Positions 1 to 12,000 of a stretch of DNA of 64,000 nucleotides are shown piece after piece. Below the pieces are notes generated by a model. It searched no databases and had not been told where the DNA came from. It saw only the letters and a list, made by a program, of their open reading frames with translations. The stretch lies in contig JBAMDO010000283.1 of NCBI GenBank assembly GCA_037074765.1, positions 1 through 64,000 on the forward strand, written 5' to 3'. This DNA comes from Mansonella perstans. Its lineage: Eukaryota; Nematoda; Chromadorea; Rhabditida; Onchocercidae. Position numbers and translations under genes: made by a program. Positions within the stretch are counted from its first letter, which is position 1; every line of letters starts with the position of its first letter.

Positions 1-715
1 TATTAAATGAACATACTGTGCAACTGAATAATCTCTTACTTAAATTTTAAACTAAACAAATTCAAAAATTGAACAACTGAATGCAGAATTTATTCTAAAA
101 TATTAGCAAAGTATATTGTATAGATGGGAAAATTTTTCGTTTTAAAATTTTAAATTTACACAATATTCAATTGAAATTCGGAAAATTTTTTTTAGTAGAA
201 TGAATGAATTTTTTAATTTTAAATTATCTTTTAATATCCAAATTATTTTAATGAAATATAAACGAAAAACAAAAACGGAAGAAATTGAGAAAATGCAAAT
301 ACAAAAGCTGAGGATATAATTAGTTAAATTAAACAGAATTACTCTTGAAATATCGCAGAATAGAACAGTGAATATATCGATTATTTTGTCTATCATTTAA
401 TTTAAATTTAAAGTTTTGAATAAAACATTGAATTTGTTTTAACAAATTTACACAGTGAAGATTATTCCATTCCATAATTTGAATACTGTAATATCTGATC
501 AGGAAAAATTATCAAAAAAAGCATAAAATAATGAAAATAAATGTTGGCGAAAGAAAAAAAGAAAGGTTAAATAATATCATATATATTGCATTAAATAAGC
601 GACTTATAAACATTATCCAGAATTGTATAGTATTATCGTATGACAATATAGGATTATGGTAGAGTAATGTAATATAATGAATACTTTCATCTAAGGCTTA
701 ATTATTATCTTTCAG
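1..715. other. Non-coding AT-rich sequence, probably intron of the gene that follows
   Basis: No open frame here has coding character; all frames are interrupted by stops. The first supported exon begins at 716 directly after a T-rich acceptor ending in TTTCAG (711-715), in the middle of a membrane protein. The stretch is therefore best read as intron, with the 5' exons lying before the window. This is inference. Confidence 0.6.
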
Positions 716-3700
716 TTCGTACTATTAGTATTCATTCACAATTCATTCGTAGAGCAATTTGCACTTGTGGAACGATTTCGGACATTTTTATTAGCTTTGT
801 TATGTGCATTATTTGCTACAACGGGTCTTCTTCTTTGTATGCCTGTTAGTATTATCATTTAAAATTAATTTCTTTTTCAATTTTTCACTTGAAATTATTT
901 AATGTATATATATGTCAGTGTTTTAATTAAATATTTAAATATCTCAATAACAAAGAATTCGTTTAAAATTAATCCCTTTTTTATTTTTTGTTTAAAATTA
1001 TCAAGCAGAAATGATGCATGTAATAACATGTAATAATTAAGTATTTAGATATTAAATTTTTTTTTTATATTTATCTAATTATTGCGAAATCTGCATGTCA
1101 TTGATTTACTTTTCATTTCTAATACAGATTTTTATATGTACAGTAGTAAATTATTTTGTTATCATAATACTGATATTTTAATACTGTAATTTTTGTTTTC
1201 CTCATTGCTTGAACCTTTGAAAATGATTCATTTAAGCAATTTTAATTTTTACATTTACAAGAACGTTTATTTAGAAGAAAAAAAATTGGTTGAAAAAAAG
1301 CAGATACTGTTTTTTGAATTTTTATAAATTTTATGCAATATTTTTTTAGATGGGTACATCATTTTCTACATTACTACAATATGTTTCACAGTCATCAATT
1401 GCACATTTGTTTCTATTTGTTACAGTTTTCTTTATTTATGGTAAGTTTGATCGTATTTTTTCATTAATTTCAAATTATTATTTAAAATCTGTCACCGAAA
1501 TGTCTCACTATTGCTTTTTAGAATTATTCAGTTACTCCGATGAATTATTGCTAGAATTATTCAATTATTTCGATGATATATTTTATGGAAAATTGTTGAA
1601 GAAATGAAAAAAAAATTAATGTAATCTTGTGTTCTTTAAATTAAAATATTACAGATCAGATCAAAGATTGTCTGTGATCTATAAAAAGAAAAAAATTAAA
1701 AAAAAATTAAATATAATATGTATTGAATTAGCGAATAAATTTTATTTTACAGTATATCATTGATTAAACACTGTCACCCGATCTGATGTATAAATATGGC
1801 GAAATTGTAGCCATTTCTATTTGAAAATAAATTAATTAAAATTATTGTTTATTAGGATGGTACAATTTGGATACCGATGTACGAATAATGATAAATACAA
1901 GCAATAATCATTCATTGCTTTTATACATATTCGGTGCAACAAGTCCATTATATACAGTTCTATTATTTACATCTGTACCAGCATTTCTCGTGGTTTCTTA
2001 TTTTCTTATTATTTGTTTTAATTTAATTTAATTTTTTTTTTGAAGTCTTTGAAATTTATTTTAATTTTAATTTCTAAGTAATATCGATTGAGTTTTAAAG
2101 TTTTTAACACCAAATAATTTTAGCAATATTTTTTAGTTTCAAAACTTTTTTTTAATTTTAATTTTTAAATAATACTGGTGAGGTTTTAAAGTTTTTAACA
2201 TCAAACAAATTAAGTTTCAGACTTTTTTTTCAAATTTAGTCTCAAAATTTTCAGGCAAAATTAGTGAGTGTATTTGATTTGCTAATGAATGGAATGGATA
2301 TTGAAAAACATATTGATTACGGTGCAGCATTTATATCAGAATCCAGAACATTCAATCGATTCTTTGGTTATTTGATATTACTTGGACCAGCAGCAATTAT
2401 TATTACATTTGCATCTATTGCATTTTATATTAATGTTATCATTTATAAAATGGTAAGTGATGATTTGTTTCCAGATGGGTTTAAATTTTAAAATGTCTTT
2501 TACATGCAAATTCAGTTTTAAATTTTTGGATATTGTTTGTTAAATGACAGTATCATCTTTTTTTTTAATTTATTATATTCAAATTTCAACCTAAAATTAC
2601 GCATAATTTTAATTGATTGCAATAAGAAGCTTTAAATTATGTTTATTACCTTTGTTATAAAATTGATTTAATGATGAAGTTAAACAATAAAGGTTAATAA
2701 ATTCGATTAAATTTGAATTCAAAGAAATACACTTAAATTTGAAATCATTTAAAAATGCCACGAATTCTATATTTTGTCTTTATAAATATACTGGCTTATT
2801 TTGGCATAATTTTTAAATTAAAATTTAATCTTAATCATTAGAAAAATTTAGCTGACTGGTCTAACTCCTAAAGTATATTTAAAAATTTTTCAATTTTGAA
2901 GCAAAATTCAAATGAATAATTTCAAATTAAATATTTTAGCCATGGGGTGCAATTATGGATGCAACAACAGACTGGATTTCGCATCATTCACTTAGGCAGG
3001 TAAATGGTTTTTCTTTTCTTATTGTTGCAAAGCATATCACTTTTTAATTTCTTTCAAAATTTGAATTTCATAAACTCATATAGTAGATAAGAAAAAATGA
3101 GAAAGAAAATGGAAATGAATTAATGTGCAATAATTCTACAATAACAATAGTCGTACAATAATAATAAATGAAATTTGTTCATTAAAAAAAAAAGGTAAAA
3201 AGAAGAAATCAACCCAGTTTTAGCCCCAAATTAGCCCTAAAAAATTTGGCTAGTTTGAAATGGATTTGATTTTAAAAAAAAAAAAAAACTTTTCAACATT
3301 TTCACCCATTTTTCTTTTTCAACTTAATTTAGAGTATTTTCGCTTTCCTAATTTAAAGTAATTTCACGTCGTCTTTTTTTTTCAAATTTAATTTGAAGTG
3401 CTTTAATTAATTTTCAAGTAATTTTTTATTCAGGCAACAAATCGAAAATTACCACCGATCTCACATCACATATTCACATCTTTTTCAAGTATTTCTTATC
3501 GAACTGTGTTATATGTCATATTTACTACTGAAATATTTGTTGGAATGATTTTATTTTTCCTTTTTGTTGGGTAAATTTTTTTTTACTATTGAAATTAATT
3601 TAATAATTGTAAAATAATTCATTGCTGTTATTGTAATCAATTTATTATAAATTTATTTTGTTAATTACACTCTATTTATTTATTAATTTTTATTAACTGC

Positions 3701-4992
3701 AATTTCTTAATAATCTTTCATTTGATTATTTCAAATAATTTTAATAAGCTATTAAACTTAACATTAGTTGAAAAAAAAAATTTTTTATCGTAATAAATGA
3801 AAAATTGAAAAAATACCGAAATAAGAAATGCAATGAAATGAAATACACATGCGTTTGTATTAGAAAAGTGGGAAAAAAAATGCCAAATGAATTTCTGGAT
3901 TTCTCATTTAATTTTTCAATTTACAGTAATGTGTTTTACGTTCGTCTTGCTACAAATAGCACGAATACAGCAGCAGCAGCAGGTAATTTTCGTACCATAT
4001 TATTTCTTGGTCTCTTAACATTCCACATTTTATCATTGGTTGAATTACGTTGGGCATTAAAAAGATGGGATCATTCATCCAAGTTAGTTTAAATATTGCT
4101 TCTTTTTAATCATAAATAAAATAATTCATCAGTAAATGACACTTAATTTCATTATGATTATATGATGCCACAGAATTACTGTAGGTATCACAAAACTGCA
4201 AAACCTTATAAAACTACTGTAAATTTCATAAGATTACTGTAAGATGTGAAATCTTTTAAAAATTACTTATTGAGGGGGAAAAAATGATTTTCCTCTGACG
4301 TAACGTCCGTATATGCTTAAACAATAACATTATTGATTAAGTCGAAGGTTTTTTTATAATACCAGCTGATTTATCGAATTTTTGAATATCAATAAATGTT
4401 TGTTTGAAGTGATCAGCTGTACGTTACAAAACAAAAATTATTGCTAAAATCTTAGATAGTAATTTTACAGTAGTAATTTTTATAGTAATTTTTCTATTTT
4501 ATTTTATTTACTAATGCATTCAAGAAATTTGAAATATTATATTGTTTTCAACAATTTTTTGCTAATATTTAAAAAACTTTGAAATTAATCAATAATGCCT
4601 ATAGCTAAACATTTATGCATAATTTAAATGACAAATTTACTTTTTTTTGATGAAGTTGGAAAAAAAGTTATAATTTTAGATTAACTTTGTATATAGCAGT
4701 TGCAACAATGGAAATGGCTTTCCTCAATGGTTATATGTTGATTGCAGCAGTGAATCATTCCTGGGGTTTAAACTTTCAACCATTTTTGGTGATTTTTGTC
4801 AACATCATTGTCCGCGGTGCTATGATTGCAACTGTAATTGCAATCCGTTGGAATATGGCAGAAATGTCACATCCAACACGCACACGTGATGCGACCGAAA
4901 TTTATGACGCAACTGCTGATTTGGACAATGATACTGATCATGAGGATGATGTACCGACTGTTTATGAAATGCGACGTGATATTTTCACGTGA
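716..4992 (+). CDS. Multi-pass membrane protein, possibly a diverged SLC6/SNF transporter; 3' part only
   Basis: Eight exons join in frame: 716-844, 1350-1440, 1856-1989 (or 1992), 2255-2452, 2940-2999, 3434-3570, 3927-4082, 4680-4992. They encode 405 residues to the stop, and every junction keeps phase. The 5' part, including the start, is outside the window. The protein is very hydrophobic, with about eight or nine membrane spans and an acidic cytosolic-looking tail rich in D/E and T. A TM8-like stretch containing EQFALVE, then a TM9/TM10-like block ending in LFLFVTVFFIYGWYN and DTDVRIMI, and a TM12-like segment ending VIIYKM resemble the second half of sodium:neurotransmitter symporters. 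The TM8-TM9 loop is short, and at least three further spans follow where SLC6 proteins normally end. I am confident this is a real gene but only weakly sure of the family. It could instead be a nematode-specific membrane protein. Confidence 0.55.
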
Positions 4993-5038
4993 GAAATTAT
5001 TTTGTTTTTTTTTCCTGGATAAATATATTAATTTGTCA

Positions 5039-5044
5039 AATAAA
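5039..5044 (+). terminator. Poly(A) signal AATAAA of the membrane-protein gene
   Basis: A canonical AATAAA lies 47 bases after the stop codon at 4992, the expected distance for a nematode 3' end. No other gene nearby could own it. Confidence 0.6.
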
Positions 5045-6603
5045 TCTGGTTTTTTTTTTTCTTGATGATATATGATTGATTTTTTTATGTGCCGAAATAA
5101 ATTTGCAATGTATAAGTGATCCATAAAATTACTGTAGCCTACGATACATTCATCAGTCGATCTTTACACAGTCATGACAAATATTTATGGTAATGTCGTG
5201 TACATAAGCTATCGGTTGAATGATTAACTGATTTGATGAGTGAATGATTTGATATAGAATTTGTTGGATTTGAAAAATTTCTCGCCAAAACCAAGCAAGC
5301 ATATTCAAGAAACTTAAAGATTCTTACAAGTGCTTACAAAAAAAGAAAAAAAGACTGTATTAAAATATTTTTATTAAAATTATTGATATTAAAAATTATT
5401 CGTTTTAAAAATGACATGATCATATATACAGTACACTGATATAAATCTTCCAAAGATACAGACATGTATAAATGTCCTGGAGATATAGCCCTAAATAAAT
5501 CTTCCGGAAAAATTGTATTGAGGAATCGTTCAGAGCAATCCATTTTATTCAATTATCATGAACCTTTGGACATTAATTGATCACACGGCAAAGAGGACCG
5601 TATAAAATCATCTGCAAATACAGTTCATATATGCAATAGTTCAGAAATTAGATGATATGCAATAATTTTAGCTTTGGCTAGCTTATTATCAGTCGTCTTG
5701 ATTTTTATCTGTTGTAGTAGTAGATTTGATTAATTAGTGAGAAGTAATTAGATAGCCAATTGCAATTATCGTCCATTTACCTTATCAGTAAATCACATTG
5801 CACAGCAAAAACTATTTTCAACAGTTGTCAAAATATTCCATTTCATTCAAATGGCTTCTCTCAACTTTTCAATAATTGATTATACGGAAGATTATATATG
5901 AATCTTGCCGGAAAACGGGGTCATATATGAATTTTCCGGAAATACAACTCGTCTATGCAATCTTTCGCAAAAATTACATTCAAAAAATATTTATCTCAAG
6001 CAAATGATTGTTTTCAACTTATCGCTGTTTAATTATCAAATTTTAATTTGCTATCAATTCGTTCTGTCTAATAATGTATTCATGGGGAAAGTAATTTATC
6101 TCTTTTGCATGTAATTAATAAGTCTAATGTAATTGAAATTGTAAATTAATTTTAAAAAACTAAGAAATTACCATTTGACAATTTGAGAATCTAATAAATT
6201 GTATTCGAGAAATTCTTACTCAATTTTATCAATTTCGTTTTGTCCATTTTTTTCTGTCAACTTTTTGCAAATTTTTTCACATAAAATTCTTACTTAAAAT
6301 GAAATAATCTGTCCATTTTTTCGGGAAAGCAAACTTATGCAGTACATATCACGTGAGAAACGTGAATATAGTGAAAGGAATTCGAGAGAGACAAACTGAA
6401 CTCACAATCATTTCAGTGTAAATTTGACATTTTAAAGAATTTGAAAAGCTGTGGTCCTGAAATGATTGTTTGCATTACAATATTGAACAATCGATATGAT
6501 GACGGCTTGGCTGCTATGATTTGGTAGTTGTGTTCGAAATGTTCTATTGTTTGGTCTGTTGTTTCGCCTTCATATCATGCTGCTTTTTTCTTGTGGTTCC
6601 CTA

Positions 6604-7027
6604 GCGGGTGAATTAAATGAAAATTCGTGAGCCGGTATATAACGGGTGAGTTAAATCAAAGTTAGTTCGTGAGCTGGTATATAACGTGTGAGTTAAATCA
6701 AAGTTAGTTCGTGAGCTGGTATATAACGTGTGAGTTAAATCAAAGTTAGTTCGTGAGCTGGTATATAACGTGTGAGTTAAATCATAGTTCGTGAGCTGGT
6801 ATATAACGTGTGAGTTAAATCAAAGTTCGTGAGCCGATATATAACGGGTGAGTTAAATCAAAGTTCGTGAGCTGGTATGTAATGGATAAGTTAGATCAAA
6901 GTCAGTTCTGAGCCGATATATAAGGGTGAGTTAAATCGAAGTTAGTTCGTGAGCCGATATGTAACGGGTGAGTTAAATCAAAGTTAGTTCGTGAGCCGAT
7001 ATATAACGGGTGAGTTAGGTGAAAGTT
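6604..7027. repeat. Minisatellite: ten tandem units of 38 or 42 bp
   Basis: Units begin at 6627, 6669, 6711, 6753, 6791, 6829, 6867, 6909, 6949 and 6991, preceded by a partial unit from 6604. Each reads GTGAGCYGRTATATAACG, then KGTGAGTTAAATCAAAGTT. The 42-bp form carries an extra four bases (usually TTAG) before the closing TTC; the 38-bp form lacks them. Adjacent units 2 and 3 are identical, suggesting recent homogenisation, while units 7 to 10 are more diverged. No frame is open across the array, so it is not a repeat protein. Confidence 0.93.
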
Positions 7028-8738
7028 ACTCTTATCTTGTGGTAACCTAAAGCATTATTCTTATGTTGGCAGCGTTTTTTGGGACTTGAGATTATTCTAT
7101 GCTAGCAATGCCTTTTGGTAACTTAAGCACTGTTCTGTGTTAGCAGTATCTTTTAGGTCATTTCATTCTATTCATATGTCATATTTCAGATCTTCAGAAG
7201 ACTGTCGCTTTCAACTATTTTGAATTTAATTTAAATTTTCTGGTTATCTAACAGCAGCGTTTTAATAATAATATATGGAGCTATATTTATCACTGAGTGC
7301 AGTTAAAAGTTCCTGAATCTCGGTGTGTAATGAAGTTTTTGATATGACTTTTTGTTATTTTGATTTTTAATATATTTTTGATATCGTGGTCTTATATGAT
7401 TGAAATGACTAGATATAGCTTTGTATGGGAGTTCATCAAGTTCCACTTCCAGTGCATTTAAAATCCAACTTTCATTTTTACTGAAAAGCTACGAATCCTA
7501 TCTATCCATTTCTCTGCAAATGTCTCTCGGATAGTATTCATGCCGTTGATGATACCTTGGCAATGTTCCCATCTGTTACCTCTCTTTATCATTAGTTATA
7601 ATATTTTTACGAATTTTGAACGATTCAATCTTTTCTGAATGAAATTCAGGAAGCCAGCTATTATTTGATGCCGAGAAAATCGATAATATTGTTGAGATAA
7701 GATGTAAGTCAAAGAAGTAGGAAGAAAAGGATAGGAAGGAAGAGACTATTTGTGTATATAAAAATACTTTTTTTTTCTTAGGCAGATAAAAATTTTAAAG
7801 ATTTCAACAAATAAAGTGAGTAGTGAGGAGGAGATGCTAGGAAATTACGAACTTTAAACTTAACGAAAGGAAAAAATATTTTGATGGTTTGACATGGAGA
7901 AGTTTTTTCGTTCTATGCAACAACTGATTTTGGTATTATAAAATTAAGGCCTAAAATTGTAGAATTTTTCTAGCAATTCATTGTTAGAAAAATCATTTAA
8001 CTATGCAAATAACACGGCCAGCTTTGATAAGACCTGATTATGGAGACTTTGACATTCCGAATCATATGAGTTATTGAATCAAAAAATGTTTTCAACTATT
8101 GTTTGAAGAAAAGAATGGGTAGAGAAGGATGTGTTTAGTTGAACACATAACAATTCCATTAACTATTTCTCATCAAAATAACAACCAGTTTCCCTTCTAC
8201 CACATTTGCAGTCAGTCATACTCAAGCAGAAGTTGAGTCAGTAATTTTTTTTAAATGATGTACGAATATGTTTTTAATTCGAAAGTTTCACTTTCTTCAA
8301 AAATATTTTTTTTTCGTTGTATTAAGTCTAATTGTTATTGAAGATTTAAATCTGTTTTATTATAAGGAAAACGGCATTGCTTGTTGAGAATTTTTGAGTG
8401 GAAAATGAAAACTTATTTCCTACTGATAATCATGACATGATGTAAGCAGCTAGAATGTCTCTTTAATAAGTAGCTTTAATGAGTCACTATTTAAATGCTA
8501 AAAACAAAAATTTGAGCTTTAATTTGGATTTAAAAAATGACACTACTCTTTTAAAGACTTAGTCTTTAAAGCTTCAAAGTAAGTGGATTAATTTCTTATT
8601 TTTGATTTGTTGCTCAAGTTAGTTTGCACATTGGTTTTTCTCTCCTGCGAATACTCCTCTTCTCTTTCCTCATTTGGCTGTTTTAAATGTTTGAGTATGA
8701 GTTGTAATTTTTCTCGACACTGTTCATATAGGTATTCG

Positions 8739-8804
8739 TTGCTATCATATTAATTGATAACTGATGAGAATTGATAACTTGCTATCATATTAATTGATAA
8801 CTAA
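8739..8804. repeat. Short direct duplication, about 38 bp period
   Basis: The segment TTGCTATCATATTAATTGAT followed by AACTRATGA occurs twice, near 8739 and 8777. It lies about 250 bases before the first MLF exon. It could be a simple duplication in the promoter region; no function can be assigned. Confidence 0.7.
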
Positions 8805-9019
8805 TGATAACTTCTATCACCGTACTATAACTGTGTAATCACAACAGTTGTACATTCACATTACATACAATTGAGAAAAGAGAAAAAAAGAATGCCGTTA
8901 ATAATGGCATTCCTTCTAGCGAATATATTGCGATATCTGCTCTGTGTCAAAGTGTTACTGTTATCACATATTTTATATTTGCTCCACTTTAAGGAATTTG
9001 TTCGTTTCATCCATTCATC

Positions 9020-9021
9020 AG
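9020..9021 (+). promoter_or_regulatory. Candidate SL trans-splice acceptor of MLF
   Basis: A pyrimidine-rich tract ends in CATTCATCAG at 9021, ten bases before the ATG at 9032. A 3' splice site so close to the start codon, with no upstream coding exon, is the usual arrangement in nematode mRNAs that receive a spliced leader. This is inferred from sequence only. Confidence 0.5.
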
Positions 9022-9031
9022 TTCTACAACT

Positions 9032-12000
9032 ATGTTTGATGGTGATCCGTTTGGCTTTGGGTAAGTGTTTCAATTTTTAATTTCATGTTATCAAGTCAGC
9101 ATTATTTAAGTTGCTTTTTATTTGCTGCTCATTGAATGTGAATTTCTTAGTGGATTATTAATGTATTTATTTGGTTCTTCACATATTTAGTGTTTAATTA
9201 TTCTAGGCTTTTATTTAGTGTTTAATTACTCGAGGCCTTTTCTTTCTCATTAGAATTTATTGCTTACCAATTTATCATTTTTAGGTAGTGTGTGAATTTG
9301 AATTAATTTGACTAGCTTTGAGTTCCTTATTCTAATATATTTATTACAGTAGTTGCTTTTTACTTATAAGAATTGCTTCTGTTTCGTTAATCATTTCTTT
9401 ACGGGTTTTAAACTTTAAAAAAAATATCAACTGTATATTAACTGGAAGGACTTATTCTTGTCATGTGTATAAAGAATTTCAAGTGAGTGTAATTTGCATT
9501 AACGATGAGAATTTTTAAACTAATTTTGAGTGAACCATTCTACCGATCGGTAATTTTAGATTTTTGACTATGCGGCAAGCTTGTAGGAATAATCTTCGTC
9601 ACGTTTTTCAGTGAATTATTGAGGGCTGATTTCTACTGGGAAATGTTTTTATCAACACTGAGCAAAAGTTTAAAGCTTGCTTCTGATTGAACTTCAAAAT
9701 TTATGAATCGAAGAAACGACTGAAGCTGTACAGGTTAACAAATCAGTCTAGAAGTTATTATTCCTAGTATTGGTTATAGTTTTCGAATATTTAGGTTTTT
9801 AAATATTCGATTTCCGATTGTCGCTATATTTAGCTCTACTAGAATTGGAAAAAGATATGGTCACAAATGTAATTATAGTGAAAAATATTTCAAAAATATG
9901 TATTGGGAAGTGCGCAAATAAGGAGCAAAAGAAACCTATCTTAAACATTTCGTTTCATTGGAAGTAAAATAATCTTCTGATTCCTTTATATAATCCATAA
10001 CACTAGACTGTGAAATAGCGATATATTATTATGAAAAAAGTCAAAAGGCCAAGTTATAGCAATTGTAATTAATAAAATACTTAAATTACTAGAACATATT
10101 ACTATTATATATTATCTTAGACGAATGATTGGGAATTTTCTACAGTAACAAGCAGAATTAACTACATTGTTTGAGAATAAATACAAATAGATTCCTTTTC
10201 CGATATTAAAAAATAAATAAATAAATAAAAAGATCCAGATAGATTCCTTTTCCGATATCAAATCAGTATATGCAGTTCTTTTTTCTTTTTTGAAATAAAA
10301 TTTATTACTCTGCTCCCTAAAGTTTAAACTATTGTCTACTTCTTTGTTGATACCTTCTGGTTATTTCAGTACTTTATGTGAACCAAAGAATGCACACATT
10401 CAATTTCTCCATCAGCTTTTCTTGAAATTTTAATCAAGAGCAAAATTGGTTTCTTTTTTATTGGGTAAATAAGTTCTATTAAATTTGATATGATTAATTT
10501 TCGGTTAGCTTGCATTTCTTAAGGGGAGCTTTAAAACTAGATTTTGTAGAATTCATTCGTGAATTTGCTTTCCAAAATGCTTTAGACATTTACATACACG
10601 TTGCTCAGATGAAAGGGAGACACTTGCTCTTTTGTCTTCACTCAGCTTAGCGTTATGCTATCTTCCCAACAAGTTGTGAATTCTACAATATTGAAATGGA
10701 TGCGAAAAAGTATCAGCTTACTAAATGAATTAACTGAGTGATGACGAATTTGACTGTTCATTTTCCATCATTTGTCAGATACTGTTTTAATGTCTTAGAA
10801 AAAGTGGATGGAATTTTTGAACAATATAAATGAAAGAATTTCAAAAAAAAAAATGTTAATCTCATATCAAAGCAATTAATCTAATTGTTAAGACATCTGA
10901 TTGTATCGCTTTACAGTAGCTGGATTTCACATCAATTATATGTGATTAGTAGTTTCTCGAAGAAATGAATTAGATGGTGTCAATTTGACCTGTCAACCGA
11001 ATTCGAATTCCTTGATGGATTCTGACATCATACTTGAAGATTCCATCAATATATGTTTCACTGCATTTCGCTTTTCATTCTCTTGCTGCTATCCATATTT
11101 GCGATTTACTCAGGTTAAAATTAAATTGAAGCAGCTTTGGGAATTCATGAATCTGTTTCCATAAATTTGACCGTAGAATAACTATGAAGAGAATATCAGT
11201 AGAGTTTTATTTTTAAGCGTCTAATGTTTTGTGGTAAACTTGTAATTTTTAATCAGTGGAGGAAAATGGGAGGAAATAAAGTGCGAATAATATTCGACAT
11301 AGTAAAACTTGTTTTATAATGGTAATGATCATAATTGATTCATTAATTATAAATGTATTGTTGATGAGAGATTAAAACAAGTTTTTACGGATACAAATAA
11401 AGGTATTATTACGGACGGAAACGTATGAAAATATTATTTGCAACAAAATTGAGTCTGAAATCGTGCGTGTAAACGTTTTTCTAAACACTATGCACAAGGA
11501 CATGGTATACCACTTTAGTCACTGTCAAGTTTATACCGTACGATCACGTAACAGGTTTGGACAAGATTTTTACGAATTTTCTTTTTACGTTTTTTATGAA
11601 GTTTTTTTTTCGAATGAAATTGTTATTTTGCCTGATTTTATGAATTTGTTTCTTCGGATTCAAATTTTAATTCTGCTTAAAACTGAAAGTTTCCATATAG
11701 AAAAGGGATTAGTTTAAAAAGATTATTTAATGCAATGCTTTGGGGAATTTTTCCAAATAGTGTAATTTGTTGTTGTTGTTTAGATAATAGAAGAAGCATA
11801 TGGATTGTTGTTGAAGAAAATGGATACTTTGAATAGATCTTGTCTAGCGTTATGATGATAGATGAGCAATAAACGAAATTTAAATAACGAAATAATGACG
11901 TATTGTTGATTCTTTTTTTTTGCTCGAAATTCTCTTCACTAATCTACGATTGAAGTTTAACTAAAAACAGTTGTGAATAGTGATTGGTGAAATTTGAAGA

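Larger units (their letters stand above)
5100..9019. other. Intergenic region without a supported gene
   Basis: About 3.9 kb between the membrane-protein gene and the first MLF exon. It holds the 38/42-bp minisatellite at 6604-7027 and a short direct duplication near 8739-8804. The short open frames here are compositionally like their surroundings and have no splice-compatible neighbours. The final part before 9020 should contain the MLF promoter, but no specific element is recognisable. Confidence 0.6.

Noticed and set aside
8861..9080. Overlapping open frames on both strands of about 70 codons
   Set aside because: The real signal here is the short MLF exon in another frame (MFDGDPFGFG with a GTAAGTG donor); the longer frames have no family features.
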